DNA of 64,000 bases, from contig NZ_JAXOJT010000002.1 in NCBI RefSeq assembly GCF_036663835.1, positions 1,067,413-1,131,412 of the forward strand, written 5' to 3'. The position numbers and the translations under genes are program-made. The stretch is from Sphingomonas sp. LT1P40 (GTDB taxonomy: Bacteria; Pseudomonadota; Alphaproteobacteria; Sphingomonadales; Sphingomonadaceae). Shown here in pieces: positions 43,041 to 51,846 of the stretch. The first letter of the stretch is position 1, and each line of letters begins with the position of its first letter. The notes under the pieces are model-generated. The model was not told where the DNA came from. It was given only the letters and a program-made list of their open reading frames with translations, and ran no database searches.

Positions 43041-44459
43041 ATGACCCCCAAAAAACCCTTCAATCTGATGCGCCGCTCGCTCGGCTGGTTTCTCGCCGCC
43101 GCGCTGTGTTTCGGCGTTGCCCTGCCCTCCACCGCCCGTGCCGCGGCAATGCCGGTGATGGCGCAAGCCGCGAAACCCGAAACCGGGATCGAGCGCGCGA
43201 TGAAGGCGGTCGTCGCGATCAGCCCTCAGGACGAGGCGGCGCGCAAGCAGAATGGGGATAGCGAGGCCTCTGGTGGCTCCGGCTTCGTCATCGACTCAAG
43301 CGGGCTGATTTTGACCAATGCGCATGTCGTGGCGAAGCGCGACACGGTCGAAGTCACGTTTTCCAATGGCAAGCGCTATACCGGCAAGGTGATCGGACGC
43401 GACGGACGCACCGACCTGGCGATCGTCAAGATCACCCCGGACGGACCGCTCCCCGTGCTGAAGTTCGCGGCCTCGTCGAAACTGCCGCTGGGGACGAAGG
43501 TCTATGCGCTGGGCAACCCGATGGGGAACCGGTTTTCGGTCAGTTCGGGTATCGTGAGTGGGTATGACCGCGCCTATGACGTTGCGTGGCCGGTCAATTT
43601 CATCCAGCATGACGCCGCATTGAATCCCGGAAATAGTGGGGGGCCGCTGATTACCGAGGAGGGGGACGTGATCGGCATCAACACGGCGACTCCGCCGGAA
43701 ACCATTTTCGATATCGGCATTGGCCTGGCCATTCCAGCCGAACTCGCCGCCAGGATCGCACCCAAGCTGGTCGCGGAGGGCAAGGTGGTGCGCGGTCGGC
43801 TGGGTGTCACTGCCAGCAGCGCGGATGCCGGTATGGCCGAGGCGCTGGGCGCGCCTGGCAAGACCGGGCTGATCGTCGACGCGGTTGGCAGCGGCGGTGC
43901 GGCGGACAAGGCCGGGGTGAAGATCGGCGATCTGTTGTTGGCGGTCGAGGGGCGCAAGCTCGATGTGGTCCGCGACCTGTCGATGGCGCTGATCGACACG
44001 CGACCGGGTGAGAAGGTGGCGGTCAAGGTCGTGCGCGGTGGCAAGACGATCGACGTGGCAGTTGCGCTGGAGGCCGATGAGGAGACCGCTGGCGAACGCG
44101 GCAAGGTCGCGGCGCTGTCGATGTCCGACGGAATGGCACCCGATGGCGGCTTCACGCTGGGTTTCGTGTTCAAGGCGGGCGCGGCCGGCAAGGTCCTGTT
44201 GGGCAAGGTCGAGGACGCATCGATCGGGCAGATGTACGGGCTGTACGAGGGCGACGAACTGCTCGCGGTCGACGGCGCGGCGGTGAGCGATCCGGCGGCG
44301 GCAATGGCGGCGATCACCGCGTCGAAACGCGAAGTGACCGTGCTGCGCATTCAGCGCGCAGGGCAGGGAACGCTGCATGTCGCACTCCCACTCAGCGCCG
44401 AATCCGCAAAGGCACGGCGACCCGGCGTCCCGCGCCGCTTTCCACGAGGACCATTGTGA
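43041..44459 (+). CDS. Exported HtrA-type serine protease with PDZ domains (HtrA-1)
   Basis: 472 aa. Signal peptide ends near residue 35. The trypsin-fold catalytic triad is intact: H95 (LTNAHVV), D125 (GRTDLAIVKI) and S199 (NPGNSGGP). A PDZ domain (~250-345) and a second, divergent PDZ-like C-terminal region (~370-455, including YGLYEGDELLAVDGAAV) follow. It likely degrades or senses misfolded envelope proteins. The stop overlaps the response-regulator start (TGATG). A sister protease gene lies on the other side of the two-component pair. Confidence 0.88.
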   Translation: MTPKKPFNLMRRSLGWFLAAALCFGVALPSTARAAAMPVMAQAAKPETGIERAMKAVVAISPQDEAARKQNGDSEASGGSGFVIDSSGLILTNAHVVAKRDTVEVTFSNGKRYTGKVIGRDGRTDLAIVKITPDGPLPVLKFAASSKLPLGTKVYALGNPMGNRFSVSSGIVSGYDRAYDVAWPVNFIQHDAALNPGNSGGPLITEEGDVIGINTATPPETIFDIGIGLAIPAELAARIAPKLVAEGKVVRGRLGVTASSADAGMAEALGAPGKTGLIVDAVGSGGAADKAGVKIGDLLLAVEGRKLDVVRDLSMALIDTRPGEKVAVKVVRGGKTIDVAVALEADEETAGERGKVAALSMSDGMAPDGGFTLGFVFKAGAAGKVLLGKVEDASIGQMYGLYEGDELLAVDGAAVSDPAAAMAAITASKREVTVLRIQRAGQGTLHVALPLSAESAKARRPGVPRRFPRGPL

Positions 44460-45265
44460 TGAGCAGTCTGAATTTCGATAGCGAAGCGGCACAGAACATC
44501 GCCGATACCTTTACCGGATGCCGCGCGCTGATCCTGGAGGACGAGATTGGCGACGAGATGAAGGCCGCGTTGGCCGATGCCGGATGCGATATTGTCGATC
44601 TGGTCGTGACCGGCGAAGATGCGGTCGCGGCGCTGACCAGCCAGAGCTATGACGTGGTGGTGCTGGATCGCATCAATCCGGGGATGGAGGGACTTGAGGT
44701 GCTGGACCGCATCCGCCGCCGCCCTAATGGGATGAAGACCGATCCGGACGTGCCCGCTTTGGTCTATTCGCTGCTGGGCGGGGAGGATCAACGCATCCAC
44801 GGGCTGATCGCGCGCGGCGCGGACGATTATGTGCCGAAACCGGCGACGAGCGAGGAACTGGTGGCACGGGTCGCCGCACAGCTGCGCCGTCGCAAGCCGA
44901 CGATGCGGTCGAAAGGCTGGACGTCCGCGCCGCTGGAAATCGATGCCGATACCAAGGATGTGCGTTGCAACGGGCGGCTGCTGCAGCTGACCAGCCGCGA
45001 GGCGGACATATTGGTGGAGTTGTACAAGGAACGCGGCAATCCGCTGAGCCAGTCGATGCTGTGGGACCGGTGCTGGATCGGCAAGGGCTGGAGCCATTTC
45101 CCCGATGAATTCGCCAATACGGTGGACCAGGCGATCAAGCGGCTGCGCAAGTCGCTGAAGCGGCAATGCCCGGATATTCCGGACGATTACCATCCGCTGG
45201 TGACGAATATCTGGGCGCAGGGGTTTGCGCTCCGGAATCTCGCCGGGCTGGAGGGTTCGCGTTAA
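44459..45265 (+). CDS. OmpR-family DNA-binding response regulator
   Basis: 268 aa. The receiver domain (~22-140) has an acidic pocket ED at 27-28, phosphoacceptor D70 (VVVLDRINPG), S104 in the switch position and K127 (DDYVPKP). The C-terminal winged helix (~160-265) contains LTSREADILVELYKERG and a long FANTVDQAIKRLRKSLKR recognition helix. ATG 44459 is coupled to the htrA stop with GAGGA upstream. The kinase starts four bases after the stop. Presumed target is this locus and perhaps other envelope genes. Confidence 0.92.
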   Translation: MSSLNFDSEAAQNIADTFTGCRALILEDEIGDEMKAALADAGCDIVDLVVTGEDAVAALTSQSYDVVVLDRINPGMEGLEVLDRIRRRPNGMKTDPDVPALVYSLLGGEDQRIHGLIARGADDYVPKPATSEELVARVAAQLRRRKPTMRSKGWTSAPLEIDADTKDVRCNGRLLQLTSREADILVELYKERGNPLSQSMLWDRCWIGKGWSHFPDEFANTVDQAIKRLRKSLKRQCPDIPDDYHPLVTNIWAQGFALRNLAGLEGSR

Positions 45266-45269
45266 CCCG

Positions 45270-46661
45270 ATGCTTCGCTGGCTCCCGCTTCGTACCACGC
45301 TGGTGATCGGCGCATTGGCGGCCGTGGCGCTGGTCGGGCTGACGCTTGGCCTGCTCCAGATGGTGTCGATGAACGCGCGCGAGCTGGCGATGGTGCGATC
45401 ACAGGCGGATGCGGCGGTATTGTCGAGCAAGATCGACAGCCTGCCCCCGCGCCTGTCCGCCGAAGAGCGCGAAGCGGAGATACTGACGATGATCGCGGCG
45501 CGCGCGCAGGAGGCGACCGATGGCGGGCGCTGCGACAGCGGCGAGCGGGCGCGTGCGCTGTTCCTCTATCGCATGGCCGATGGCAGCGTGAGCGGGACGC
45601 CGCAGCTGGCTTGGCCCGGCGGCACGGGCGAAGTGCATTTCAGGGTTCCGGCGGGAACGGCGTGCCAGCGCGCGGCGACAACGGCGGTCGGCGTGGTCGA
45701 GGATCTGGGCGGCGGGCGGCAGTTTTTGAGCGCGCGCATCTATAGTTCGGACCCGCGTCTGGTGATGCGGGCCTATCTGTTGGCGGCGGGCGTGGCGGTG
45801 GCATTTGTGGTGCTTGCAAGCTTGTTGGCATGGGGGTTGATGCGCGGATGGCGTAACCGCCTCGACCGGTTCAACGCGCTGCTCGATCGCGCCGATCGCA
45901 GCGGGTTTTCGGAGCGCGCCGAGGAGGATGAGGGGCAGCCCGAGTTCAGGTTGCTGGCGCATCATCTGAACGCGCTGCTCGGCCGCTCGGAGGACATGAT
46001 CGAGGGGATGCGGCGGCTGCACCGCCATGTTGCGCATGATCTGCGCGGGCCGGTGATGGTGGCGCGGCGGCATCTGGAAGCGCTGGGCGCGAAGACGCCG
46101 GACGAGCCGCTGATCGCCGATACCGACGCCAAACTGGTGACGGTCGATAAACGCTGCCGCATGCTGCTGGGCATCATCGACGCCGAAGTATCGCGGCGGA
46201 CCGAGGGCGATGTGGTCGATCCCGGTGCACGCATCCGCCAGCTGATCGACGACATGTTCGTCTATCTGGGCGACGACAAGGATCTGGAATTCGCGCTGGA
46301 AGCGGAGCCGGCGGCGGTACGCGTGGCGAGCGACCTGTTCGACCGGATGATCGAAAACATTCTGGGCAATGCGGTGAAGTTTGCGACCCCCGAATCGACG
46401 ATCCGGTGCAGTGTTACCCAAGATGGGGATCAGATACGGGTCGCGGTCGAGAATGACGGGCCGGGTATCGACGAAGGCAAGATCGAACGAATATTCGAGC
46501 CGGGCTATTCGAGCGGCGGTGCGGACAGTCACGGACTGGGACTGGCGTTCGTGCGCACCGTATCGCTTCGTGCGGGTGGAAACGTGCAGGCTTTCAACCG
46601 TGTAAACGGATTCGGGATTGAGATTTCGCTGCCGGCGGTCAAGGAAGATGCCGGGGCATGA
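45270..46661 (+). CDS. Membrane sensor histidine kinase
   Basis: 463 aa. TM1 (~11-31), a ~135-residue periplasmic sensor with two cysteines (C88, C132), TM2 (~167-190), HAMP-like linker, HisKA with phosphoacceptor H256 (VAHDLRGP) and an HATPase domain (ENILGNAVKFA, VENDGPGIDEGKIERIFEP, HGLGLAFVR). The H-box has GP where TP is usual. It overlaps the reading frame before the second protease (ATGA at 46658). Placed between two HtrA genes, it probably reports envelope protein damage (inference). Confidence 0.92.
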   Translation: MLRWLPLRTTLVIGALAAVALVGLTLGLLQMVSMNARELAMVRSQADAAVLSSKIDSLPPRLSAEEREAEILTMIAARAQEATDGGRCDSGERARALFLYRMADGSVSGTPQLAWPGGTGEVHFRVPAGTACQRAATTAVGVVEDLGGGRQFLSARIYSSDPRLVMRAYLLAAGVAVAFVVLASLLAWGLMRGWRNRLDRFNALLDRADRSGFSERAEEDEGQPEFRLLAHHLNALLGRSEDMIEGMRRLHRHVAHDLRGPVMVARRHLEALGAKTPDEPLIADTDAKLVTVDKRCRMLLGIIDAEVSRRTEGDVVDPGARIRQLIDDMFVYLGDDKDLEFALEAEPAAVRVASDLFDRMIENILGNAVKFATPESTIRCSVTQDGDQIRVAVENDGPGIDEGKIERIFEPGYSSGGADSHGLGLAFVRTVSLRAGGNVQAFNRVNGFGIEISLPAVKEDAGA

Positions 46662-46675
46662 GGGGAAGAATCAAG

Positions 46676-48088
46676 ATGAAGAGCGGACTGCATTCGATGT
46701 TGCTGGGCGGCGTGGCCGTGGCAGTGATCGCCATGCCGGTCGCGGCGCAGACCGTTCCTTACGACAATGAGCGTGGCGTCTATAGCTATGCCAAGGATTT
46801 GCGCGCGGTTGCGCCGACGGTGGTCAAGGTCATCGTGCTGGGTCAAAAACCGGCCGAGCAGGGCCAGCCGCAACAGCAAGCGCCACAGCAGCAACAGCCG
46901 CCCGAGGACGATCCGTTCCGGGGGCAGAGTGCGCAGGGCCAGCGGCCCCCGGCAGGCGGTGCCGCACCGACGCCGATCGGCAGCGGCTCCGGCGTCATCA
47001 TCGACGCGGCGAAGGGCGAGATCCTGACCAACAACCATGTCGTCGAAAAGGGCACTGCGTTCCAGGTCCAGCTCTATGACGGCCGCGTGGTCGACGCGAC
47101 TTTGGTCGGGCGCGATCCGCAGACCGACATCGCGCTGCTCCGCATCCGCGCCACCGGCCTGTCGGCAATGCCGATCGGCGACAGCGCGAAGATTCAGGTC
47201 GGCGACCTGTCGTTCGCAGTCGGCTATCCGTTCGGATTCGATCAGACTTTGACGATGGGGGTCATCTCCGGGCTGGGCCGCACCGGCATCGGCGACGGGT
47301 TCCAGGATTTTATCCAGACCGACGCCGCAGTGAACAGCGGCAATTCAGGCGGTGCGCTGATCGACAGCCGCGGGCGGCTGATTGGGATCAACACCGCGAT
47401 CTGGTCGAAATCGGGCGACAATGCCGGCATCGCCTTTGCCGTGCCGGTCAATATGGCAATGGCGATCGCCGACCAGCTTCGCCGCACCGGCACCGTCCGG
47501 CGCGGGCGTGTCGGTGTGACCGTGGGGCCGGTGACGCGCGAGGCGGCAGGCAGCGGATCGACGCGCGGCGCGCTGATCGCCGAAGTCGCCGCCAACAGCC
47601 CGGCTGCAAAAGCGGGCCTGCGCGCGGGCGACATCATCACCGAGGTCGAAGGGCGCCAGATCGAAGGGCCGGGCAACCTCACTGCAATCTTCGGCACGAT
47701 GGAGCCGGGCAAGACGGTGACATTGGGCTATCGTCGGGCTGGGCAGACCGCACGCACGACGGTGACGGTCGAGGCACCGCAGCCGGTCGTCGTCGATCGG
47801 CCGGCGACCGGTGGTGTGGGCCTCGCCGCACTCGGTGCGACGTTCCGCGACGTCAATGCCAGCGACAAGGTGCCGGCGCAGGTGCGCGGCGCGGTGGTGT
47901 CGAACGTGCAGCCCAATTCGGCGGCGGCGCGATCGGGACTGGCGGTCGGCGACATCATCGTCGGCGTCAATGGCGAACAAGTACAGAGCGCGGCGGAACT
48001 CGCCCGCGCCTTCCAGAATATCGCCGGCGGCGCGGTGCTGTTCGTCGCGCGCGGCAACAGCCTGGTCCAGTTGCGGCTCGAACGCTGA
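46676..48088 (+). CDS. Do/DegQ-family periplasmic serine protease (HtrA-2)
   Basis: 470 aa. The signal peptide ends PVAAQ. A Gln/Pro-rich stretch (~60-95) replaces the usual LA loop. Catalytic triad H121 (LTNNHVV), D151 (QTDIALLRI) and S224 (NSGNSGGAL), then two PDZ domains (~270-365 and ~380-465). I prefer ATG 46676, seven bases after AGGGGAAG, to the ATG 46658 that overlaps the kinase stop. A strong terminator follows at 48098, so this ends the TPR/HtrA/two-component series. It differs from HtrA-1 and is the more canonical Deg protease. Confidence 0.92.
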   Translation: MKSGLHSMLLGGVAVAVIAMPVAAQTVPYDNERGVYSYAKDLRAVAPTVVKVIVLGQKPAEQGQPQQQAPQQQQPPEDDPFRGQSAQGQRPPAGGAAPTPIGSGSGVIIDAAKGEILTNNHVVEKGTAFQVQLYDGRVVDATLVGRDPQTDIALLRIRATGLSAMPIGDSAKIQVGDLSFAVGYPFGFDQTLTMGVISGLGRTGIGDGFQDFIQTDAAVNSGNSGGALIDSRGRLIGINTAIWSKSGDNAGIAFAVPVNMAMAIADQLRRTGTVRRGRVGVTVGPVTREAAGSGSTRGALIAEVAANSPAAKAGLRAGDIITEVEGRQIEGPGNLTAIFGTMEPGKTVTLGYRRAGQTARTTVTVEAPQPVVVDRPATGGVGLAALGATFRDVNASDKVPAQVRGAVVSNVQPNSAAARSGLAVGDIIVGVNGEQVQSAAELARAFQNIAGGAVLFVARGNSLVQLRLER

Positions 48089-48097
48089 GTTTGTGTC

Positions 48098-48138
48098 GCG
48101 GTGCCAGCCCGCCGGGTGGGGGAGCGGGCTGGCACCGC
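48098..48138. terminator. Terminator after HtrA-2
   Basis: A perfect 15-base stem, GCGGTGCCAGCCCGC with its complement (48098-48112 and 48124-48138), and an 11-base loop, nine bases after the stop codon. Confidence 0.8.
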
Positions 48139-48520
48139 ACTGCAATTCGCGATTTTACGAACAAAGCACAAAGTAATCCGGCAATGGCTTCTCCCCCTTT
48201 TGGGGGATGCCGCTGCCGCCGGGCTGTGCAATGAAGGTCACGGGCAGGCTATGGGGGCCCTTGTGCCGCGTAACTAACTGTAAAGATTGAAGTTGAGCAT
48301 TACCCGAAACGGTAATTCTTGCGTCGGCCAAGTCATGCTCAAGTCGCGTTCGGATGTGTCTGAATCGTCAAGACTATTGCGACGAATCGGCTGGAAATGA
48401 CGACTGAAACTGTTAGTGTCGCGGCGGCGGGGGCCACCTTACAGAAGAACCTGCCTGATCGAGGGATCAGTAAATGTTGGTCTGCTTGGGAGCAGGACCG
48501 GAGAGTGAGGAGACGTGGTT
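48139..48520 (+). promoter_or_regulatory. Upstream region of the small-secreted-protein/CHAT/caspase operon
   Basis: 382 gene-free bases, unusually AT-richer than the surroundings around 48280-48420. It contains a small hairpin TCCCCC-TTTT-GGGGGA (48192-48207) and an inverted repeat ATTACC-CGAAAC-GGTAAT (48299-48316). The latter is a candidate binding site for the adjacent response regulator or another factor (inference). GAGTGAGGAG at 48503-48512 is the ribosome-binding site for the next gene. Confidence 0.55.
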
Positions 48521-49213
48521 ATGGTTAAGCTCAACAAAAAGATGGCACTGGCACTAGTTGCTGCAAGCATGCTGGCATCGCCGTCGATTGCGCAGGACAA
48601 GAAGGGTACGAACCTTGGCGACAAGGACGTTCCGGCAACCGAAAGCTCGAAAGCCGTCGACACGCTGACGCTGGGTTATCGCCTGGCCGACTATGCGCGC
48701 ACCACCAAGGACGCGCGTGCGATGATCGTTGCGGCCAAGATGGTCGATTCGGTCACCGTCAAGGAAGGCACCGACAAGGGCAAGATCGAAGGCACCGGCA
48801 AGGGTACCGGCGAAGCCAAGGCGACGACGGCGGCAAGCCTGTTCGCCGAAGCCAAGGAACTGGCGGCGGGCGATCAGGACGTGCTGGCGGCAGTCGAGGC
48901 TGCACAGGCCGAAGCATCGCGTGGCGTGGTCAGCGGTCCGATCCGGACCGTGCAGTACGTCCCGGGCGCGACCACCTGGACCGTTCGTTTCGACGCCCGT
49001 GGCGGTGAGCCTCTGGTCGTCGGCGCGCGCCGCGACTCGGCAACCCCGGTCGACATGAAGGTCTATGACGAGAACGGCAACCTGGTCTGTCAGGACATGT
49101 CGCACAACGTGACGCTGTATTGCCGGGTCAACCCGATCTGGACGGGCGCATTCTCGGTCCAGATGATCAACCATGGCGGGTACGGCACCGGCATGGCGCT
49201 GGTGACCAACTAA
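48521..49213 (+). CDS. Small secreted protein A of the protease locus (three-member family)
   Basis: 230 aa. Signal peptide ending PSIAQ. Residues ~45-140 are helical, with LTLGYRLADYARTTKDARAM and GDQDVLAAVEAAQAEASRGV. The C-terminal ~85 residues are a beta-rich domain like a bacterial pre-peptidase C-terminal (PPC) domain: TWTVRFDARGGEPLVVGARR, VDMKVYDENGNLVCQDMSHN, YCRVNPIWTGAFSVQMINHG. One conserved Cys pair is present. It is ~65% alike to the next gene by eye. ATG 48521 is eight bases after the Shine-Dalgarno sequence, so the GTG at 48515 is not used. Function unknown. Confidence 0.85.
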   Translation: MVKLNKKMALALVAASMLASPSIAQDKKGTNLGDKDVPATESSKAVDTLTLGYRLADYARTTKDARAMIVAAKMVDSVTVKEGTDKGKIEGTGKGTGEAKATTAASLFAEAKELAAGDQDVLAAVEAAQAEASRGVVSGPIRTVQYVPGATTWTVRFDARGGEPLVVGARRDSATPVDMKVYDENGNLVCQDMSHNVTLYCRVNPIWTGAFSVQMINHGGYGTGMALVTN

Positions 49214-49325
49214 GCCAGACCGATCGTCCGCCCTGGTGCCCAGTGGCGCCGGGGCGGCGATCCCTCCGCCCGACGACCTGTCGGGCCGATGCGGGATGCC
49301 CTGGGCATCCTTTGAGGAGGCGGGC

Positions 49326-50045
49326 ATGAAGATCGATTTCCGTGTGCTGGCCGCGTTGCCGCTGATCGCCGCGGCGTCGATCGCTTCGCCAGCCGCCACG
49401 CAGACCGCGCCTGCCCAGGACAAAAGCGGCACCAATTTATCCGACAGCGATGCGAAGCCGACGCCTGCGAGCGCGGCGACGGACACGCTGATGCTGGGAT
49501 ATCGCCTTGCCGATTATGCCCGCACGACGAAGGATGCGCGCGCGATGATCGCGGCGGCGCGGATCGTCGATACGGTCACCGTCAAGGACAGTGCGGACAA
49601 GGGCAAGATCGAAGGTGCCGATGCCGATAAGGTTCCGGCAACCGAAATGAAACCGGTGACGGCGGCCAGCTTGTATGACGAAGCCGTGGCGTTGGCCAAT
49701 GGCGATCAGGACCTGTTGGCTGCGATCGAAGCGGCGCGGGCCGAGGCGAGTCGGGGCATTATCATCCACGCGGTGCGGATGGTGCAATATGTGCCCAGGG
49801 CCACGACCTGGACGCTCCGGTTCGCCGCGCGCGGCGGCGAGCCGCTGGTGGTCGGCGCACGCCGCGATGCGGCGACGCCGGTCGATATGAAAATCTATGA
49901 CGAGAACGGCAATCTGGTGTGTCAGGACATGTCGCACAATGCGACGCTGTATTGCCGGGTCAATCCGATCTGGACCGGCGAATTCGCCGCGCAGTTAATC
50001 AATCATGGCACGATCGGCACGACGATGGCGGTCGTTACGAACTGA
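49326..50045 (+). CDS. Small secreted protein B, paralogue of A
   Basis: 239 aa. Signal peptide, then the same plan as protein A: LMLGYRLADYARTTKDARAM, GDQDLLAAIEAARAEASRGI, then an almost identical C-terminal beta domain (VDMKIYDENGNLVCQDMSHN, YCRVNPIWTGEFAAQLINHG). The central linker differs (GADADKVPATEM versus the Gly/Thr-rich linker of A). GAGGAGG lies before ATG 49326. It looks like a recent tandem duplication, with the C-terminal domain most conserved. It precedes the CHAT protease by 36 bases. Could be a substrate, inhibitor or targeting partner of the proteases (inference). Confidence 0.85.
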   Translation: MKIDFRVLAALPLIAAASIASPAATQTAPAQDKSGTNLSDSDAKPTPASAATDTLMLGYRLADYARTTKDARAMIAAARIVDTVTVKDSADKGKIEGADADKVPATEMKPVTAASLYDEAVALANGDQDLLAAIEAARAEASRGIIIHAVRMVQYVPRATTWTLRFAARGGEPLVVGARRDAATPVDMKIYDENGNLVCQDMSHNATLYCRVNPIWTGEFAAQLINHGTIGTTMAVVTN

Positions 50046-50081
50046 ACAAGGCGTCGCACTGATGCGGCGGGGAGGCTGAAA

Positions 50082-51845
50082 ATGAAGGCGAAGCTCACCA
50101 GATTGATCGCGCTGCCGTTGCTGGCCGCCGCGCTCACCGCGCAGACGACGCCGGACATCAAGATCGAACCTGTACCCTCGCCCGACGTCCTGCGGTCCGA
50201 GGCGTTCGAGGCGGCCCAATATGCGTTGATCTCCGGCGCTGCCGCCGCAGTGGACCGGGTGACCGCGCGCTTTGCATCGGGGGGCGGGCCGCTGGCCATA
50301 CTCGAGCAGGATCGTGACAAGAAACTGGCCGAGCTGGAGGCGGTCGATCGCCAGTTCAGCGCGCTGATCGAACGCGGCAGCGCCGTGCCGGAAGAGGAGC
50401 GCCGCGCGCTGACCCAGCGCCGCGCCGGGATCCGCGACGAAGTGACCGCGATCGAAGCGAAGATCGCCAAGGACTTTCCGCAATATTTCGATCTGACGCG
50501 CCCCAAGGCGCTGGACATCGCGGCGGTGCAGAAACTGCTCAACCCGGACGAGGCGATGGTCATGATCCTCGTCTCCGACGACGCCAGTTACACCTGGGCG
50601 ATTACGCGCGAAAAATCGACATGGTCGCGCTCCGAAGCGATGAAGGACACCGCGCTCGCCGAAAAGGTCAATCTGCTGCGCGCCAGCATGGAAGTCGACG
50701 GCGCGCGCGGATCGGGCCGCGCCCCGCCGCCGACCGGTGGTGCGGCGGCCGCCGTCGCCCCGGCGGGCAAGGCGTTCGACCGCAAGCTGGCGCATGAATT
50801 GTACAAGGAACTGATCGCGCCGGTCGAGGGCGTGCTGGCGGGCAAGCAGGTGTTGCTGACCAACGTCACCGGCGCGCTGACGTCGCTGCCGCTCGCACTT
50901 CTCGTCACGGCACCACCGCAGGGTGCGGATACCGATCCGGCAGCGGTGGCGACCAGCCCGTGGTTGATCGACAAATACGCGCTGGCGGAACTGCCCTCGG
51001 TCTCGTCGCTGAATTCGCTGCGCTGCCTGCTGATTTCCAATCCCGCGGACGCGCACCCCGGTTGCGCGGTCAAGGCCGCGTCGACCAGCTACGCGCAAGC
51101 GCGAACGAAAAGCGGCGTGATGCTGGCGGCCTATGGCGCGCCGACGCTGGCGGGCACCTATACGGCGGCAACCGGGCGGAGCGTGACGCCGGGGCTGGCC
51201 GGCAAGATGTACAAGGGTAAGCTCGCCGACCCGGAAAAGCTGCGCGCGCTGGCATATCTTCCCCAGGCACAAGCGGAGCTGGACAGTCTGAAAAAGACCT
51301 TCGGTGCCGAGTCCTTCGTCGTCACCGGTAACGAAGCGACCGAAACAGCGGTCAAGTCCAGCAAGTCATTGCCGCTCGCGCGCTTCATCGTCTTTTCTAC
51401 GCACGGTCTGCTCGCCACCGAAGTCGGCGACAATGCCGAGCCGGGGCTAGTGTTCACGCCGCCAAAGACTGCGACGGATATGGACGACGGATTGCTCACC
51501 GCGTCCGAAGTTGCGCAGATGAACCTCCCCGCCGATCTCGTGGTGCTATCTGCCTGCAACACGGCGGCATCGGACGGCAAGAGTGCGGAAGGCCTGTCCG
51601 GACTGGCCAAATCGTTCATCTTTGCGGGAACGCGTTCGTTGCTGGTCAGCCATTGGGCGGTCAGCGATGCGGCAACGTCGCTGTTGATGCAGCAGACCTT
51701 CACCAACATCCAGAAGGGCAACATCGCCGGTCGTGCGCGCGCATTGCAAGCGGCGATGCGGACCGTGCGTACCGAAGGCACCGGCCAGTTCGTCAGCCCG
51801 AAATATTGGGCGGCATTTACGCTGGTCGGCGAACCGGGGAAATGA
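50082..51845 (+). CDS. Secreted CHAT-domain cysteine protease
   Basis: 587 aa. Signal peptide (LIALPLLAAALTAQ), an N-terminal helical region with a likely coiled coil (~75-130), then a CHAT (caspase HetF Associated with TPRs) domain. The catalytic dyad is visible: H441 in VFSTHGLL and C492 in VVLSACNTA, followed by GLAKSFIFAGTRSLLVSHWAV, a family hallmark. CHAT proteins usually carry TPRs in the same chain. Here the TPR part is in separate genes, one immediately downstream (two-base gap). Clan CD peptidases prefer basic or acidic P1 residues. Specificity here is unknown. Confidence 0.9.
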   Translation: MKAKLTRLIALPLLAAALTAQTTPDIKIEPVPSPDVLRSEAFEAAQYALISGAAAAVDRVTARFASGGGPLAILEQDRDKKLAELEAVDRQFSALIERGSAVPEEERRALTQRRAGIRDEVTAIEAKIAKDFPQYFDLTRPKALDIAAVQKLLNPDEAMVMILVSDDASYTWAITREKSTWSRSEAMKDTALAEKVNLLRASMEVDGARGSGRAPPPTGGAAAAVAPAGKAFDRKLAHELYKELIAPVEGVLAGKQVLLTNVTGALTSLPLALLVTAPPQGADTDPAAVATSPWLIDKYALAELPSVSSLNSLRCLLISNPADAHPGCAVKAASTSYAQARTKSGVMLAAYGAPTLAGTYTAATGRSVTPGLAGKMYKGKLADPEKLRALAYLPQAQAELDSLKKTFGAESFVVTGNEATETAVKSSKSLPLARFIVFSTHGLLATEVGDNAEPGLVFTPPKTATDMDDGLLTASEVAQMNLPADLVVLSACNTAASDGKSAEGLSGLAKSFIFAGTRSLLVSHWAVSDAATSLLMQQTFTNIQKGNIAGRARALQAAMRTVRTEGTGQFVSPKYWAAFTLVGEPGK

Positions 51846-51846
51846 G

